DNA from: Siphonodentalium dalli
Lineage: Eukaryota; Mollusca; Scaphopoda; Gadilida; Siphonodentaliidae
NCBI GenBank assembly: GCA_032622095.1
Contig: CP136066.1
Coordinates: 147,157,559 to 147,221,558 of the forward strand
Direction of reading: 5' to 3'
Length of the DNA stretch: 64,000 bases
This document shows positions 33,660 through 45,846 of the stretch, in pieces (the first letter of the stretch is position 1; every line of letters starts with the position of its first letter). The notes beneath the pieces are model-generated. The model was not told where the DNA came from and did not search any database. It saw nothing but the letters and a program-made list of their open reading frames with translations. A program made the translations under genes and the position numbers.

Positions 33660-34260
33660 ATGTGTACCCATACCATGTATGGTACACATAATGCCGACGT
33701 CCGGATCAACCATCCGTCGTTCGTCCGTCCGTCTGTCCGTCCGTCCGTCTGTCAGTCCGTCCGTCCGTCCGTCCGTCTGTCGAGCCGTCCGTCTGTCCGT
33801 CTGTCCGTAGACACTTGCTATCCGATTCATTGAATATTTTTTATCGGATCTTGTTAAAATTTTATGTGCATGTTTATGATGACACACTCCTCACCTGTAT
33901 AGTTTTTGGTATCGATTGGTTGATCGGTTTAGAAATTATTAACACTTTGCATCCGCACATAGGCATGAGCTATCCGATGCTGTAACCAAAGTATTTTTTG
34001 TCCGATTGTTTTTATATTTGATATGTAGGTTTATAATGACACACCCCTCACCTGTATAGTTTTTGGTATCGATCGGTTGATCGGTTTAGAAAATAATTAA
34101 CCCTGCACACAAATGCTATCTGATCCATCTAAGTCAAACTGTTTTCTTCTGATATGCCTCATATTTCTTACCAAGGTTTTTCTTAGCACGTTCTTTATCT
34201 GTATGGTTTTTGGTATCGTTTAATTAACCCTTTTCAAACTTATGTTTACTTAGAACTCAC
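33660..34260. repeat. Family H repeat with TCCG/TCTG microsatellite
   Basis: Opens with a palindrome, GTGTACCCATACCATG with its complement TATGGTACAC, then CATAATGCCGACGTCCGGATC, then (TCCG/TCTG)n at 33715-33812. It continues with two rounds of 'CCTGTATAGTTTTTGGTATC' about 150 bp apart. The long frames here, read from both strands, are microsatellite translations. Confidence 0.65.
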
Positions 34261-35170
34261 GAAAGCTGCTATGACTCAAAACATTTTTCATCTGATCTAC
34301 ACCAAATTTGGTACATGTGGTCCTCACCCCGAAATACAGATCAAGTTCAAATTTGGGTTGGATCCGATATATTTTAACAGAGTTATGGCCCTTTATAATT
34401 CAAGTAATTTACTACCTATTGTATATGCCCTGTGAGAATTTAAGACAAACAACTTTACACAGTAATCTGCTTTATTGGGATCAGAAAATGACACTGGATA
34501 CTCTTTGCTAAACCACTGCTGTTCCCAGAGCTGTCAAATTTAAGTGATTGATGATACTTTACTCCAGTTTGTGTGCAATAGTAATTTAACCCAACCTGTT
34601 GAAACATGTTCATGGCATTAATACAAATAGTCCATTGTCCATGTGAAGGATGTTCTGGAGCATGGCTGTTTAGAGAATTGTTGTTTACAGAGACACTGTT
34701 GTCTTATCTTGAGAAAAAAATTTATCCACACATTTATAGTTCCATCATATGATGTCATTGAAAATGATTAACACTCTCAACACATCATATGTTCATTCTC
34801 CTATTCTATGTCCAGGTTGATCGTGATCCACTTTTCACTTGCATGTATTTCAGGATTAAAATGAACCTATTCCATAGACACATCATATCTGATACGCAGA
34901 TTTTAAATTATCTCTTTCGCCTTAGGCCAGGTTCACTAAGAATTTCTATTAATTATAAGCCACCAATTGAATATTCATCATTTGAGGATATATCTTATTT
35001 TGAAATTCCCTCTATTGCATTTGGGCTGCAGGATAATAATAATGGTTCTGGTATTCTTGAAGCTGACTTTTTGGTCAAATATTTTTCACCCAATCACTTT
35101 TATAATCTCATTCAGGTTGATTGTGACACATTCTTCATGTGTATAGATTTTGGTATTGATTGAATGGTTT
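34261..35170. repeat. Decayed family H continuation
   Basis: Phrases such as 'ACAGATCAAGTTCAAATTTGG' and 'CAGGTTGATTGTGACACA...GTATAGATTTTGGTATTGAT' mark further diverged family H units. The 124-codon frame at 34789-35163 lies inside them; I do not regard it as a gene. Confidence 0.45.
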
Positions 35171-36303
35171 TGAGAATATTAACCCAATATTTAATAATAT
35201 TTCTGCTGTTACAGACATTGTATCTTTCCAATGATCAGCTTAGAATAAAATTAACCATAGGTACATGTATACTGTACGCCATCCAATGTTATGACTCTAA
35301 TATTTTCAATTTGACCCTTCTCATATCTCTCCTTTAGTTATCTGATAATTCTGTATTAAAATATTTTATATCCAACCATTATCAATCATATTTAATATCA
35401 AGGTCTATACACCCCTCACTTACATGTATATAGATGTTCAGGTGTTTGTTGGTCTCTAATCTCAATCATCCCATAACTTTTACTATGCAGCTAACACAAC
35501 AACATAATCTGTTATGACTCAGGTTCCATTGTAAGAAGTAAATAAATAGAGTTATTATGATGTTAATATTGTAACAATTATATCTTTAACAGCTATGGTG
35601 CATCTGTCTGACTGTGTTTGGGTATAATTATCTTTATCAATCTATCACACATACATGTATCTCTGTTGGAGTGACCGAATAGGTTGAAATCGAATGTCAT
35701 ATCCATGTTCCTATTGTGTTTAAATGAGCAAGTTGCTCAATATGTCTGATTCCACTATGAAACTAATAAATAATAGTACGCTGTGAATTGTTGAAATTCT
35801 TGCACTCATAAAAAGATCGCTATCGCCAAGGTATGGGTTAAACATCTGCCGATCGTGATCGGCCTCTCGTATTATACATGTATGCATACTATGATATTAT
35901 TCCCATATACTACATGTACTCATTTAAGTTATTGTATAGTCACTAGTCAGTGAGTGGCTTGAGTTTACACCCCCGTATCAACACAATTTTTTACACAATC
36001 ATGTGTGCCATGAGTGGCCTAATCCACTATCCGTCATTTGATTTGATCACGTCTGGTACACGGAAATTCATAATTTAATTTATGACTCCAGCCATAAATT
36101 ATATTGATATGAAATTATTAACTTTGATTTTAAGATAATCTATTATCCTGAACATTTACAGAATACATCTTCGACTCAAATTACTTATTGTTCTATATAT
36201 TATCATTATTAGATTGTTGTTATTAACGGGAATTTATAAAAAATGGCATACATGCTGTACCCCTTTAAGTAAATATCAGTATTTCATTATTTCTGTTTTG
36301 CAG
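35171..36303. other. Unassigned AT-rich sequence upstream of an exon
   Basis: No repeat was paired except the 54-bp block at 35817-35870. The 3' end is the pyrimidine tract and acceptor TTCTGTTTTGCAG of the next exon. Confidence 0.4.
35817..35870. repeat. 54-bp conserved block with CCGATCGTGATCGG hairpin, copy 1
   Basis: TCGCTATCGC...GGTATGGGTTAAACATCTG then GCCGATCGTGATCGGCCTC, ending TCTCGT. It is identical to 59268-59320 except for one extra C. Flanking sequences are unrelated. The palindrome gives a 6-bp stem. Confidence 0.6.
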
Positions 36304-36448
36304 AGCTATAATTACCATGACCCTATTCCAAAGAATCGAAACACGTGGTCATCATATGACGAGGGACAGAGCGAGACACCGAAGAAGGTGCCAAGGAGGC
36401 GACAAACAAACGTCGGTATATCTGATCTGGATGACTCCGTCGATACAG
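36304..36448 (+). CDS. Internal exon of an unrecognised split gene (exon a)
   Basis: A strong acceptor (TTCTGTTTTGCAG) precedes and CAG|GTCAGT follows. The 145-nt exon is phase 0 in and phase 1 out, with no stop in its frame. It encodes 48 residues that start SYNYHDPIPKNRNTW, run through a basic KKVPRRRQ patch and end in the acidic SDLDDSVDT. The composition (Asn, Ser, Asp, Arg, Lys, Pro) suggests a disordered linker. Codon use is richer in C and G than the surrounding intron. Its outgoing phase matches the next exon. A frame continues upstream to a TTG/ATG, but that is intronic and hydrophobic. I do not recognise the protein family. Confidence 0.65.
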
Positions 36449-36475
36449 GTCAGTATGCAGCTCAAGACTGCAAAC

Positions 36476-36838
36476 AGCGTGTCTGTCATTTGCACAATGA
36501 GGTACCGTGCAGCGGGCTAGCTAGCATCATCAAATTCACCCTCTGGGAACCTCATTCTGCTTGGACCCCAAACTGCTATGGGAGACCTGGGACCAGATAG
36601 AAGTTCCCCAGTTGAAGTTGGTGATGTTCACCCATTAGTCTCCTTGATTATGCATTTCATCTTCTGCAAATTAGGGGATAATGAAACTGAAGAGAAAGGG
36701 AAAAAGTGACAAAAAAAATATGCTATTTTGCGACTATAGATACATGTACTTCCCAGAAGATGAGTCCTAATCAGAATGAAGTCCCCAGACGGTGAATTTG
36801 GTGATTCTAACCCGCCGTGCGGGATAACGTCTTCCGGG
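36476..36838. mobile_element. Family C element next to a splice donor
   Basis: The GTGTCTGTCATTTGCACAATG left hairpin begins about 27 bp after the donor of the exon at 36448. The right hairpin ends near GCGGGATAACGTC. The first hairpin is partly deleted. Confidence 0.6.
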
Positions 36839-36964
36839 CCACAATTACAATAACATGATTTTTATAAAACCCAATTCAAGACTACAAATAGATTTTTCTT
36901 TGAATAAAACACAACAAAACTGAAGATTGCATATTATTTGTCCTTAAAGGCATATAAATCAAGT

Positions 36965-37495
36965 GGTTTATTATCCATCCCTTAACTAACACCATTTCCG
37001 ATTGGGCAAAAGCCGCCACGTGATAGTCCTGGAAAAAGTCATATTGGACTCCCGAAAGTCATATTGGACTTCCGACTGTACAATATTACTTTTTATTGGA
37101 CTCTGTGACGTCACGAATTAACTCTATTGCGAAATTAATCGGTGAAATTGTGATGCGCGCGCAACACTGATGGATTTTAGCAGACGTTTCACTTCTGCAT
37201 TGAGTTTTTTCTCACTTCCGTGTTTACTTTTCCAGAATACAGGCTTTTATAGAGAATTAAGTACCGACAAATACCAAAAATAACCACACAAGTTTTATTC
37301 CTAAAATTTGAATAAACATACAGATGGATAATAAAAATGTCATTATACAATGTTGTGTACAGTATGAGTTTTTCTTGTACTCGTCCAGGTTGTGGTGAAA
37401 AGTCATATTGGACTGTCCAATATGACTTTTCACCACAACCTGGACGAGTACAAGAAAAACACATACTGTACACAACATTGTATAATAACTTTATA
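36965..37495. mobile_element. Family F foldback repeat, copy 2
   Basis: Homologous to 1640-2395. The palindrome at about 37325-37490 is close to perfect: the arms run from CATTATACAATGTTGTGTAC to AAAGTCATATTGGAC and back. Three frames of 70-100 codons on both strands are shadows of it. A CRE-like TGACGTCA lies near 37106. Confidence 0.65.
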
Positions 37496-38115
37496 TTATT
37501 CCTGCAAAATATTGTAATTGAAATGGCATTTTACTTTGATAGAGTTCTCCCTCTGTCTTCACTCCGAATGTCTTCTATTAACATAAAATCTGTCCCAAAA
37601 GGTTGTATGTTTTTTGCCAGAAAACATGGAAATAAAATCTCTTAATTGATAGAAGCGTTTCCGAGCAGGTGTCTTGGATTCATATTTTTTATTTTATATC
37701 CTGGAAACTATATAAAACTTGTTAGGAAGAGATAGACCATCTTTTTATAATAATGATATATTATATATAAAAACACCTCAAAAAAGTTAGTTCCCCCTCA
37801 TGTAATACCCCATATCTCATACCGGGTTTTATTTACATGATCATTCTGAAATTGAGAACATAAATGCAGCACATTCTGGTTATTAATTATCCAATTAAAA
37901 TTCTAACCTTCTTCTGAATGTCGCTTGATTGGAAAATTTGCCATTTACAAAAGTCACACTTTTAAACTTGACGCTCAACAGAATCGTGTGTTGATGGGTT
38001 AATAACTGGGTGATACAAGTGTAGAAGGATTCATATTCATTCTTCAGATATTAAGTTCAGCAAATGGCCAATGCTGTTTTAATAGTGTCCATATGATCAG
38101 CCTAGCACTAAAAGA
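37496..38115. other. Unassigned AT-rich intronic sequence
   Basis: No gene or paired repeat recognised. Confidence 0.4.
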
Positions 38116-38345
38116 GTTACCCTTTCTATACTAAATGGATTCTCCCACTCAGTAATAAAATTGTACATTGGAATGGTCTATTAGTCATTTGGAGGGGTGT
38201 TCAGGATAACTTAGCTGACGACAGTCAGATGAAAAGTTAATCAAGTGCTGAAGGATTCACATACATTGGTGGGAAATGTTCAGATAATATTAAACTCGTT
38301 TGTAAAACTTATTATTTGAACGTTTCCAATGGGAACTACTCATTA
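38116..38345. mobile_element. CCCTTTCTATACT element, decayed copy
   Basis: Matches 2566-2811 at CCCTTTCTATACT, GGGAAATGTTCAGATAAT and the matching distal arm TTATTATTTGAACGTTTCC. Confidence 0.45.
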
Positions 38346-38941
38346 ATTAATGTATATGTAGCAATACACAATTTCCAGTAATTTTGGCCAACCTGGGAGT
38401 GGGTACTGTACTTCAAATCTATGCTGGGCCATTATCTTTGGCATAGGTCCCATCAAGCATTTTTATTTTGAACAGAATGTTCAGTGTAAACAAATGTCTG
38501 TACTTTAGCTTCTTCATACAATTTGTCAAGAGTTATGCCCCTTGGTTTGCACACACAAAACGTTTAATTTTACCCGTTTTTTGACTCAAATGGACCATTT
38601 TCAACACAAAAACAGACCATGACAGAGGGAATGTCAGTAAATAAGCTTTTTCCACCTGATAGAGCTATGTTAGAGCTGAGAAATATTTGACATAGAATTT
38701 TTTTTATCGTAGCAATTTCATAAAAATGTCTTGCAGGCGTAGATGAAGAATTCATAGGAGAGAATAGTCTATTTTCCTATAACCAAACACACAGAGTTGG
38801 CCTTCACTGAATACGAAATAAGCATGTTACGTATCCAAATTTTTCACATTTTTTGTTGTCTTCCCATTTTTGTCAAAAAATTTAACCTTCAAGCCAGTAA
38901 TTTCACATTTAACACAGCCTCACAGTCTACACTGGCTGTTA

Positions 38942-38975
<34 letters not shown>

Positions 38976-39460
38976 CAGATACTTATTTTTCAATTGTTCA
39001 GACCCCCTACAACCTGGGAATCGTGTACTGCTACCATAGTATAGAAAGGGTTAAACCAGTAGGTAGAATCTTTCAAGGCTTACCTCTCTTTGTCCATAGT
39101 CTACAGACAAGGTCTTTGCTTTGGTTTCACTGGGTAGCTATGGTGATCATTGAATTGTGATAAGTTGAATTAATGTATCTTATGTTGGAGTGTTTCAGTG
39201 TCTCCCAATGGCGATGCAAAAAACAAGAATGGATCAATGTTCTTGGTCGCTATTGTGTTGTGGATCAATGCATTCTTTAGGCCCCATTATTCTTTGGAAT
39301 TTGTCTGCACTGTACGAGAACATTTCTCTGAGACGATGCTATATTGATCATTGACATAGTCAAAGGCTTATTAAGATGTATTTATGAGTCTCAAGACATT
39401 CTTGTTCTAAAATATATATGCTTGCGTCAAGACACCCCCGTCTCAGAAACCATAAATATA
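38346..39460. other. Unassigned intronic sequence with a 30-C run
   Basis: C run at 38944-38973. The frames with poly-proline (38797-39160) are translations of it and not genes. Confidence 0.45.
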
Positions 39461-39462
39461 TT

Positions 39463-40215
39463 TATACCCCCCCCCCCCCCCCCAGTGGGGGGTACACTGG
39501 AATCAGCTTGTCCATCCGTCTGTCCATTGTCCGTGGTTTACAGGGATTGGACTTTGGTTTAAATGTGGTTTAGGTGCTTTTTGGTTTTAAGAGCTTAAGC
39601 TCTTAAGTAATAATAATACAGAGATAATATATGTTGTATATGTGGTATGCTAATATCCATTTTGTCCGGAGATTTTCTCAGTTGTTTATAAATCTTTTTT
39701 TGTTAAACTGCACAGACATCACCCACCATCGAACCTGTGCACCTGCGATTTTAATGTTGAACAGACTTATTTTGGCAGAGTTGACCTTCTTGACTTAGAA
39801 TTTTTTCATTTTTCTCAGTGATATTTTTTTACCAATTATTTGTGGTGATGTTGATTTCTCTCATTTTAACTATATCCAAAGTTAACAATAAGTATTTTAC
39901 TGTTGATATCTAACCTGCCACCAGATAATATTTCTGTTGAATACATATCACCTATATTTTTTATAACTGATCGACATGAAAAAAAACCCTCTGACTACTA
40001 TGCCATTTTATCTGGAATGCAGGGTCGTCCACCGTCCGTGGGCAAGCTTTGTCCGGAGTTTTTCTCAGTCATTTTTGAATATTTGTGCACCTACAATGGG
40101 AATCTGTTATTTTATTGTTTTAATTTAATGTTTACTGACATATGAAACATCTTGGTGTTTTAAAAACACATGGGGGGATGTATCATTAGTATCATTGGGG
40201 CAGTCACACCTCTAG
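39463..40215. repeat. Family K repeat (TATACCCCC...GGGGGGTA)
   Basis: Opens TATACCCCCCC and GTGGGGGGTACACTGG, then GTCCATCCGTCTGTCC, two rounds of 'GTCCGGAG(A/T)TTTTCTCAGT', and closes 'GGGGCAGTCACACCTCTAGTTT'. The same opening and closing phrases recur at 48674 and 53460-53515. Confidence 0.6.
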
Positions 40216-40270
40216 TTTAATTTAGTCTACTACAATATTGAAAAAGAAAGAAATCATTCCCTGTTATTCT

Positions 40271-40505
40271 AAACCTTCTATAACTGAGGCTTCCTGATAT
40301 TTTGTGAAAAACCCTGTGCCAATGCGTTCCTATAGGGAGTCTCGCATATAAGAGAATACATTGGCCTAACGATATTTACCTTGACATTCTAAGCCAGTGC
40401 ATTCTCTTATAAATGTGCAGGTCCATATGGGAGACTTGCATATACAAGAGAATGCCCTGGCACAGGATCTTTAACAAGCACATATCTCCCATCATGAAAG
40501 GATTA
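40271..40505. mobile_element. Family A hairpin MITE, eroded ends
   Basis: Arms AATGCATTC / GAATGCCCTGGC and centre TTGGCCTAACGATATTTACC are present; the TTAA ends are degraded. Confidence 0.55.
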
Positions 40506-41157
40506 AAGTTTGTGATTTTCTTCCCATTAAGCTTTCAGTCACCCAAGTATAATGTTCTAACCAACGTGTTGGAGAACCTGGGTGCTCCTAATCAATGGAA
40601 GTATCCAGAATTGACCAATTTGCTTCACTACCCCCATCCCAAACAATGCCAGGAAAAATAAAACTATAACATGCTAATCAGCTACCTATCTACGGTGGGC
40701 TTCTAAAATGTCCTATCTACTACGCATCAAATTTTACAGGAGACAAAAAATGCTATTTATCTCTGCAAATAGAATTGGTATCTGCCAATAACTTTGCACA
40801 ATATTCCTTTATATCACAGTTGTTTATAAAAGATAAATTTTCATATTAATATATCTCCTAGTTTATGATAATTTTTTTTTTTTATTGGTGTTATTCGATA
40901 ATTTACGATAAGTAAAATTATTACATTTAGTTCTGACGATTTCCGCAGGTTCGACTAGTCTCTGTCACTCAGGATAAGGAGGAAACGGCCTCCAACCATT
41001 CCTCTTCAAAACAATCCAAACAGAATTATCCTACCAGGAACAGTTTCGAAAATAGAAAAATTTACATGTCCGAATTAACGAAAAATTTCATGGAAAACAC
41101 AGATATGACATTTTATAACACAATTTTTTTTAACAAAATGGCATTTATACATATAAA
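40506..41157. other. Unassigned intronic sequence
   Basis: No exon with compatible phase and splice sites was found. Confidence 0.4.
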
Positions 41158-41458
41158 CCCTTTGAGTGCCAGGGGCCGATCTCATCGGCCCTAAACCTAC
41201 AAAATAAGTCTGTTAAAGAATATAAGAATAAATTATTAAAATTGTAAAAAATTGTAATTTTATTTTTATTAAAATTGTAAAAAATTGTAAAAAAAAAACA
41301 AAAATTGTAAAAAAAAAAATTGTTAGGCCAATGCATTCTCTCATATAATGCATTCTCTTATATATGCGAGGCGACATATGGTCGACTCGCATATATAAGA
41401 GAATGCATTGGCACAGGTTATATGGGTTGATACAAAAATTGACCTGGCACTCAAAGGG
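41158..41458. mobile_element. Family A variant (CCCTTTGAGTGCCAGG) with AAATTGTAA microrepeats
   Basis: Ends CCCTTTGAGTGCCAGG and CCTGGCACTCAAAGGG; right TTAA at 41459. Between the end and the hairpin is a run of ATTAAAATTGTAAAAAATTG microrepeats. It has the same layout as 44059-44289. Confidence 0.65.
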
Positions 41459-41736
41459 TTAATACTAATTGAAATTTGGAAAATGTCTCATAGGAAATAT
41501 AATACTGTGGCATTATAGATTCCACATGTTGCCACTGCATTTACAAGGGTATTCAAGCACTGTTTTTATATTACTGAGAAACACTACAATGATACCACAT
41601 TTATATCAATGAAACATTATCTTGGAATCAATAATTCTCTGAAATTTCAAGTTTCAAGTTTTTTGCTTCAAATTTCTAAATTTTCTCCTACCAAGGACAA
41701 ACCATTGTTCACCCTGATGTGCCTAAATTAGACTAG

Positions 41737-41953
41737 TACTGTAATGCCCTAAATAATCGACTCCTTAACCACAGCAGAATTATGGGTAACTTTTCAGGAT
41801 TTAGTCGGAAATATGGCTTGTTGCCATTCAGCAGAAATCTCTCAGTGAGAGCTTTCCGATGAATGGCAACAAGCCATATTTCCGATTAAATCCTGAAAAA
41901 TTACCCATAATTCTTCTGTGGTTAAGGAGTCGATTATTTTGGGCTTTACTGTA
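41737..41953. mobile_element. Family B palindrome MITE, full length
   Basis: Best complete copy: about 217 bp, arms of about 108 bp, ends TACTGTAATGCCC and GGGCTTTACTGTA, centre at GAGAGCTTTCC-like sequence near 41845. Confidence 0.7.
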
Positions 41954-44050
41954 GTAGTTGAGTTGTTTTCGGCCGCAGCTGGGTAGAGGATGGTCAGTGT
42001 GCTGTTCCCTTCACCCATTCTTGATGTGCCCACCACACCCACCATTTGACTTCGACCAGGACTAAAAGGCAATCCTTTCAGTGGTCATTATTAGACTAAT
42101 CTAAAGGCCTGCATACTGGTATAAAACATTTTAGAAGCCCACGGATGCTATGCTACTTGATTGCACCTGCCAGTTTACACAATATAACTGCCTAGAGTAG
42201 TTAATTATTCTGCTTTAATATGAATGTAATCATGTCTCATGCAGTTTACTGACATGTTGCATATTAAATAAGATTAAATATCACCTTCATTTCCCATTAA
42301 AAGCAGTTATTATATAGAAGTGTTTACATGTGTTTTGGTCACTGCCAGTTTTGCTAAAATATTCTGCTTGTTAAAATAGTTGGATTAACAACTTTGCATT
42401 GTGTATAGCCTACCAGTAACTAAGGTTTGTTTTTATCAGTATATACTTGTATAATTTTGTCCAGTTTTAGATATGGTTATAATTTTGTCCAGTTTAAGAT
42501 ATGGTGCATGTAGTTGACTTTTAGCTAATGAAAATCAGAAAATTGTCACATTGTTATAATGAAATTTTTTTTAAGTGTTATTCGTACATGAATACGATCA
42601 GCAAATAATCTTGTTCAAAGTACATGTACATGTATTTATTTTCACAAATTTCACATCCAGTATGGTAACACACAACAGCATTCTTATATAGGAATTATTT
42701 GCAATGACATTCATTGGTGAAATCATTGTTGTTTGTTGATCGGCGATAATTCGTCCAGAATTCGGCACTAATTATTTACAATTATAATTCTTGTTTAATA
42801 TTTGTTCTAAAAATTATTTCTGATTGGTCAAGAACTGCTGACTTTAGTTCTCCGTTCACCAGCATTATCCGTTCTTCTCCTAATTGTGCGTAGTTCGGAT
42901 GTTGTGTTTTCCGAAATGGTACGATTTTGGTTGGATTTTTCAGCATTATTAGTTGAGTACAAATATTGGTATTTCAGCCAAAATATTTCTAGTTGATATG
43001 AAATGCTTAATGTTCTGCCTTGGAAACATAATATAGATGTTAGATGTTTTATTCACACAATAATTAAGTTACAGCAAAGCATCAATAATAATTCAAAAGT
43101 CTGGTGCAATTATTGTCAATTTGTGAGGGAGTTGCATAACCAGGATTGGCTATCTTCATGTCACCCCCAGTGTCAATATAATAAATAATTTCTCAAGGTG
43201 CTAATAAAGAAATACTAGAATTTATAATATCATAATATAGGCTTCTGTACATATACATGTATGTATATACATGGTTATATATGGGTGTATCTGCACACCT
43301 GAGTTCTTTCAGATGGTGGGGTACGTAACTATCATATTATTTTTTTTTCCATTTGCATTTATCTGACAGATGACTATAGTATGAAGTTTACAGAAGTTCT
43401 TACATAAATGTTCATGGCTAGATTTCGCAGAACTTAATCTACTCAAATGTTACACAGTTATTAATTTTCGTTTGGTATGTTTTCGTGAAGCCAAATATTT
43501 CTATATAGAAAGCATTTTATATTTTAATTAAGTGGTTCTATTCAATTAAAATGAGTTGATTTTTCTCTCGAATTGATATAAAATGCCGATCAATCATGTA
43601 AGATGCAATTTAATTGATGTCTACTCATGTGTTCAGATGTGTTAAATGATATCAAAGGGTTAAACTACCTTGGGATACTACTAAATATTGAATTAAGTTG
43701 TCATGAAGAGATCCATTCAGGGGTTTTATTGGTGACTAATTAATCTCACCATAGCCACTTGTGTTTCTCCCATTGTGCGCACTTGTTTTGGACCGCTAGC
43801 CATTTGTAAAAGACCACAGTCTGTCAAACTTCACTTTGAAAAAACATATGCAAAGTATGACCTACTACGAGGGTGAAATTATGACCTACAGGTAGTGCAA
43901 TTAAACTACACAAAACTTGGCTATGTTAATTTCTCCAGTGGTCTCTGTTTGGTCGCTCTCAAATAAATGTTATTGTGAGGTCTTGGTTATGTCACCTCAA
44001 TAATTTAGAGTCTATAAAAGACCAGTCAGTCAAACTTGGCTTTAAAAAAA
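41954..44050. other. Intronic sequence, mostly unassigned
   Basis: ATAATTTTGTCCAGTTT(T/A)AG is duplicated at 42451-42500. AGACCA..GTC..GTCAAACTT and CTATGCAAAG.ATGACCTA phrases are repeated between 43810 and 44320, the second copy being interrupted by the family A element. A 61-codon Cys-containing frame (43003-43188) lacks convincing splice sites. Confidence 0.4.
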
Positions 44051-44058
44051 TGCTTTAA

Positions 44059-44289
44059 CCCTTTGAGTGCCAGGGGCCGATCTCATTGGCCCTAAACCTA
44101 CAAAATAAGTCTGTTAAAGAATATAAGAATAAATTATTAAAATTGTAAAAAAAAGAAAGAAAAAAAAGGGTTAGGCCAATGCATTCTCTTATATATGCGA
44201 GGCGACCTATGGTCGACTCGCATATATAAGAGAATGCATTGGCACAGGGTATATGGGTTGATACAAAAATTGACCTGGCACTCAAAGGG
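44059..44289. mobile_element. Family A variant with exact TTAA duplication
   Basis: TTAA at 44055-44058 and 44290-44293 directly abuts CCCTTTGAGTGCCAGG and its inverse. The surrounding DNA has a nearby paralogue without the insertion (near 43840-43860), which supports a genuine insertion at TTAA. Confidence 0.75.
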
Positions 44290-44320
44290 TTAAAAAAACC
44301 TATGCAAAGAATGACCTAAG

Positions 44321-44432
44321 TACAGTAATGCCCTAACTAATCGACTCCTTAACCACAGCAGAATTATGGGTAACTTTTCATGATTTAATTCTGATGTGGT
44401 TAATAAGGGGTCAATTATTTAGGGCATTGTAC
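44321..44432. mobile_element. Family B MITE, centre deleted
   Basis: TACAGTAATGCCC at the left; AGGGCATTGTACA at the right. Confidence 0.6.
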
Positions 44433-44514
44433 AAGAGCGATAATATAACTGCGGCTATGGTAGCGTTTCCAGTGTCTGTTCTGTCTCAAATAAATCTTAT
44501 GATCAGGTCTTCAA

Positions 44515-44890
44515 TTTTTATACCCCCTTTTCAAAAAAAAAGGAGGGTGGCATACTGTTTTCCACCTTTCTGTCCATCGGGGTGTGAGTCTTGGTGTTGT
44601 CCGTATGTTTGTCCGATATCTGTGCATGTCATATCTTGAACAGTAGTTCTCAGATCTCCATGTAATTTGGTATGGATGTTCACCAGTACAAGGATATTCA
44701 ATTGTGTGTTCAATCATTTTGTTTAGGTTTTTTGTTCTATACTATATAGTTATTCGTCTTTATTTATCTGAAAATGCAGATTTTTGGGTCCTGTCTGAGT
44801 ATAAGTTTCATAGGTTATAGATATGCCCACACAAGACGGTATGCCACAATGGGGTATGCACCGGACGACAGTCCATCTCTTGTTGTTAAT
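44515..44890. repeat. Family K-like repeat
   Basis: TATACCCCCTTTTC with AAAAGGAGGGTGGCATAC, then GTTGTCCGTATGTTTGTCCG and 'CTCCATGTAATTTGGTATGG'; it ends near GGGGTATGCACCGG. Confidence 0.5.
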
Positions 44891-45846
44891 AGTTATGTCA
44901 CCTCATTAATTTAGAGTCTTATGCTGTCTGTCTTTACTGTGCTCAACCTTAGGGTTTGGAAAGCTTATTCAAAATTAATTTAATACGCCCATGTCTATGG
45001 ATTACTAGGCATTTGATATATCATATAATTGTTTTCCACCAATAATTTGGTCTCTTCTTGTACTTTGAATGCTTCCTGTAAGTTCTCCAGCCTCTCTTGG
45101 ACCTCAAATGTAAAAATGCATAATTTACTTTGGAAAAGTACCTTTCGGAATGTTGTGCCTCCCTTGCCCTTCTGACAGTTCTTCAATTAACCAGCAAATA
45201 ACAAAATATTATCTGAGGTCCATTTGTGAGACTTTCAAGTACATGACATTGAAAACTGCTTTGTTTTGGGGCAAGCCATGACCCTAAAATTGCAAAAGGA
45301 AATTCTGGACACATGATTTTGTTTGCCACATTACCTTTTGTGATATAGTCGCAATTAAATGTCAAGTTTGGTTGCTTTTATGTGGCAGGTTTCAGGGCAG
45401 TCTTATTAGTGACCTTGACTTTAGTTCCGGGGGCGGAGGTAAACCGGAAGTAAGAGCCATAATATAGTTTCATACACCATTCGATAGTCAAAAATAATTT
45501 GTCCCACCTCCTCCGTCACATCACCTTGGTTTTGGATTCTTAGTCTCATTTTCTAGCTAATAATTTTGTATTTTTTTTCGTTGTGTTTGTTTGTTTTTAA
45601 TTATTGGCTTTTTAAATCTCTGCCCTTTACCCGTTTCGTCTATGCATATCAGTTTTTTTTTTTTTCGTTCTTGCCGTGGTCTGGTTTAATTTCTTTGTTA
45701 TTTGTCTTTATGTTATGTGTTTTTGCTTTGTCAGCTTGGCGTAGTTGTGCCCACATCATGAACATGTTTATATGTATTATCATTTGTTGATTATTATTTT
45801 TATTGTGGCAAATTAAAGTTGACCATTGCAACAATCTATATCCTAA
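44891..45846. other. Unassigned intronic sequence
   Basis: No gene or paired repeat recognised; T-rich tract around 45640-45670. Confidence 0.4.

Noticed and set aside
33534-33887. 117- and 81-codon open frames on the two strands
   Set aside because: They translate a TCCG/TCTG microsatellite inside family H, so they are low-complexity artefacts.
34789-35163. 124-codon plus-strand frame, the longest simple frame on the + strand outside palindromes
   Set aside because: It lies in decayed family H units; its sequence contains two diverged copies of the H phrase rather than a protein domain.
38797-39160. Frames with poly-proline or poly-pro-like runs
   Set aside because: They read through a 30-C homopolymer.
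41842-42072. 76-codon minus-strand frame
   Set aside because: It overlaps a family B palindrome.
43003-43188. 61-codon Cys-containing frame
   Set aside because: Possible splice sites inside do not give a phase compatible with the + strand gene; no family match.
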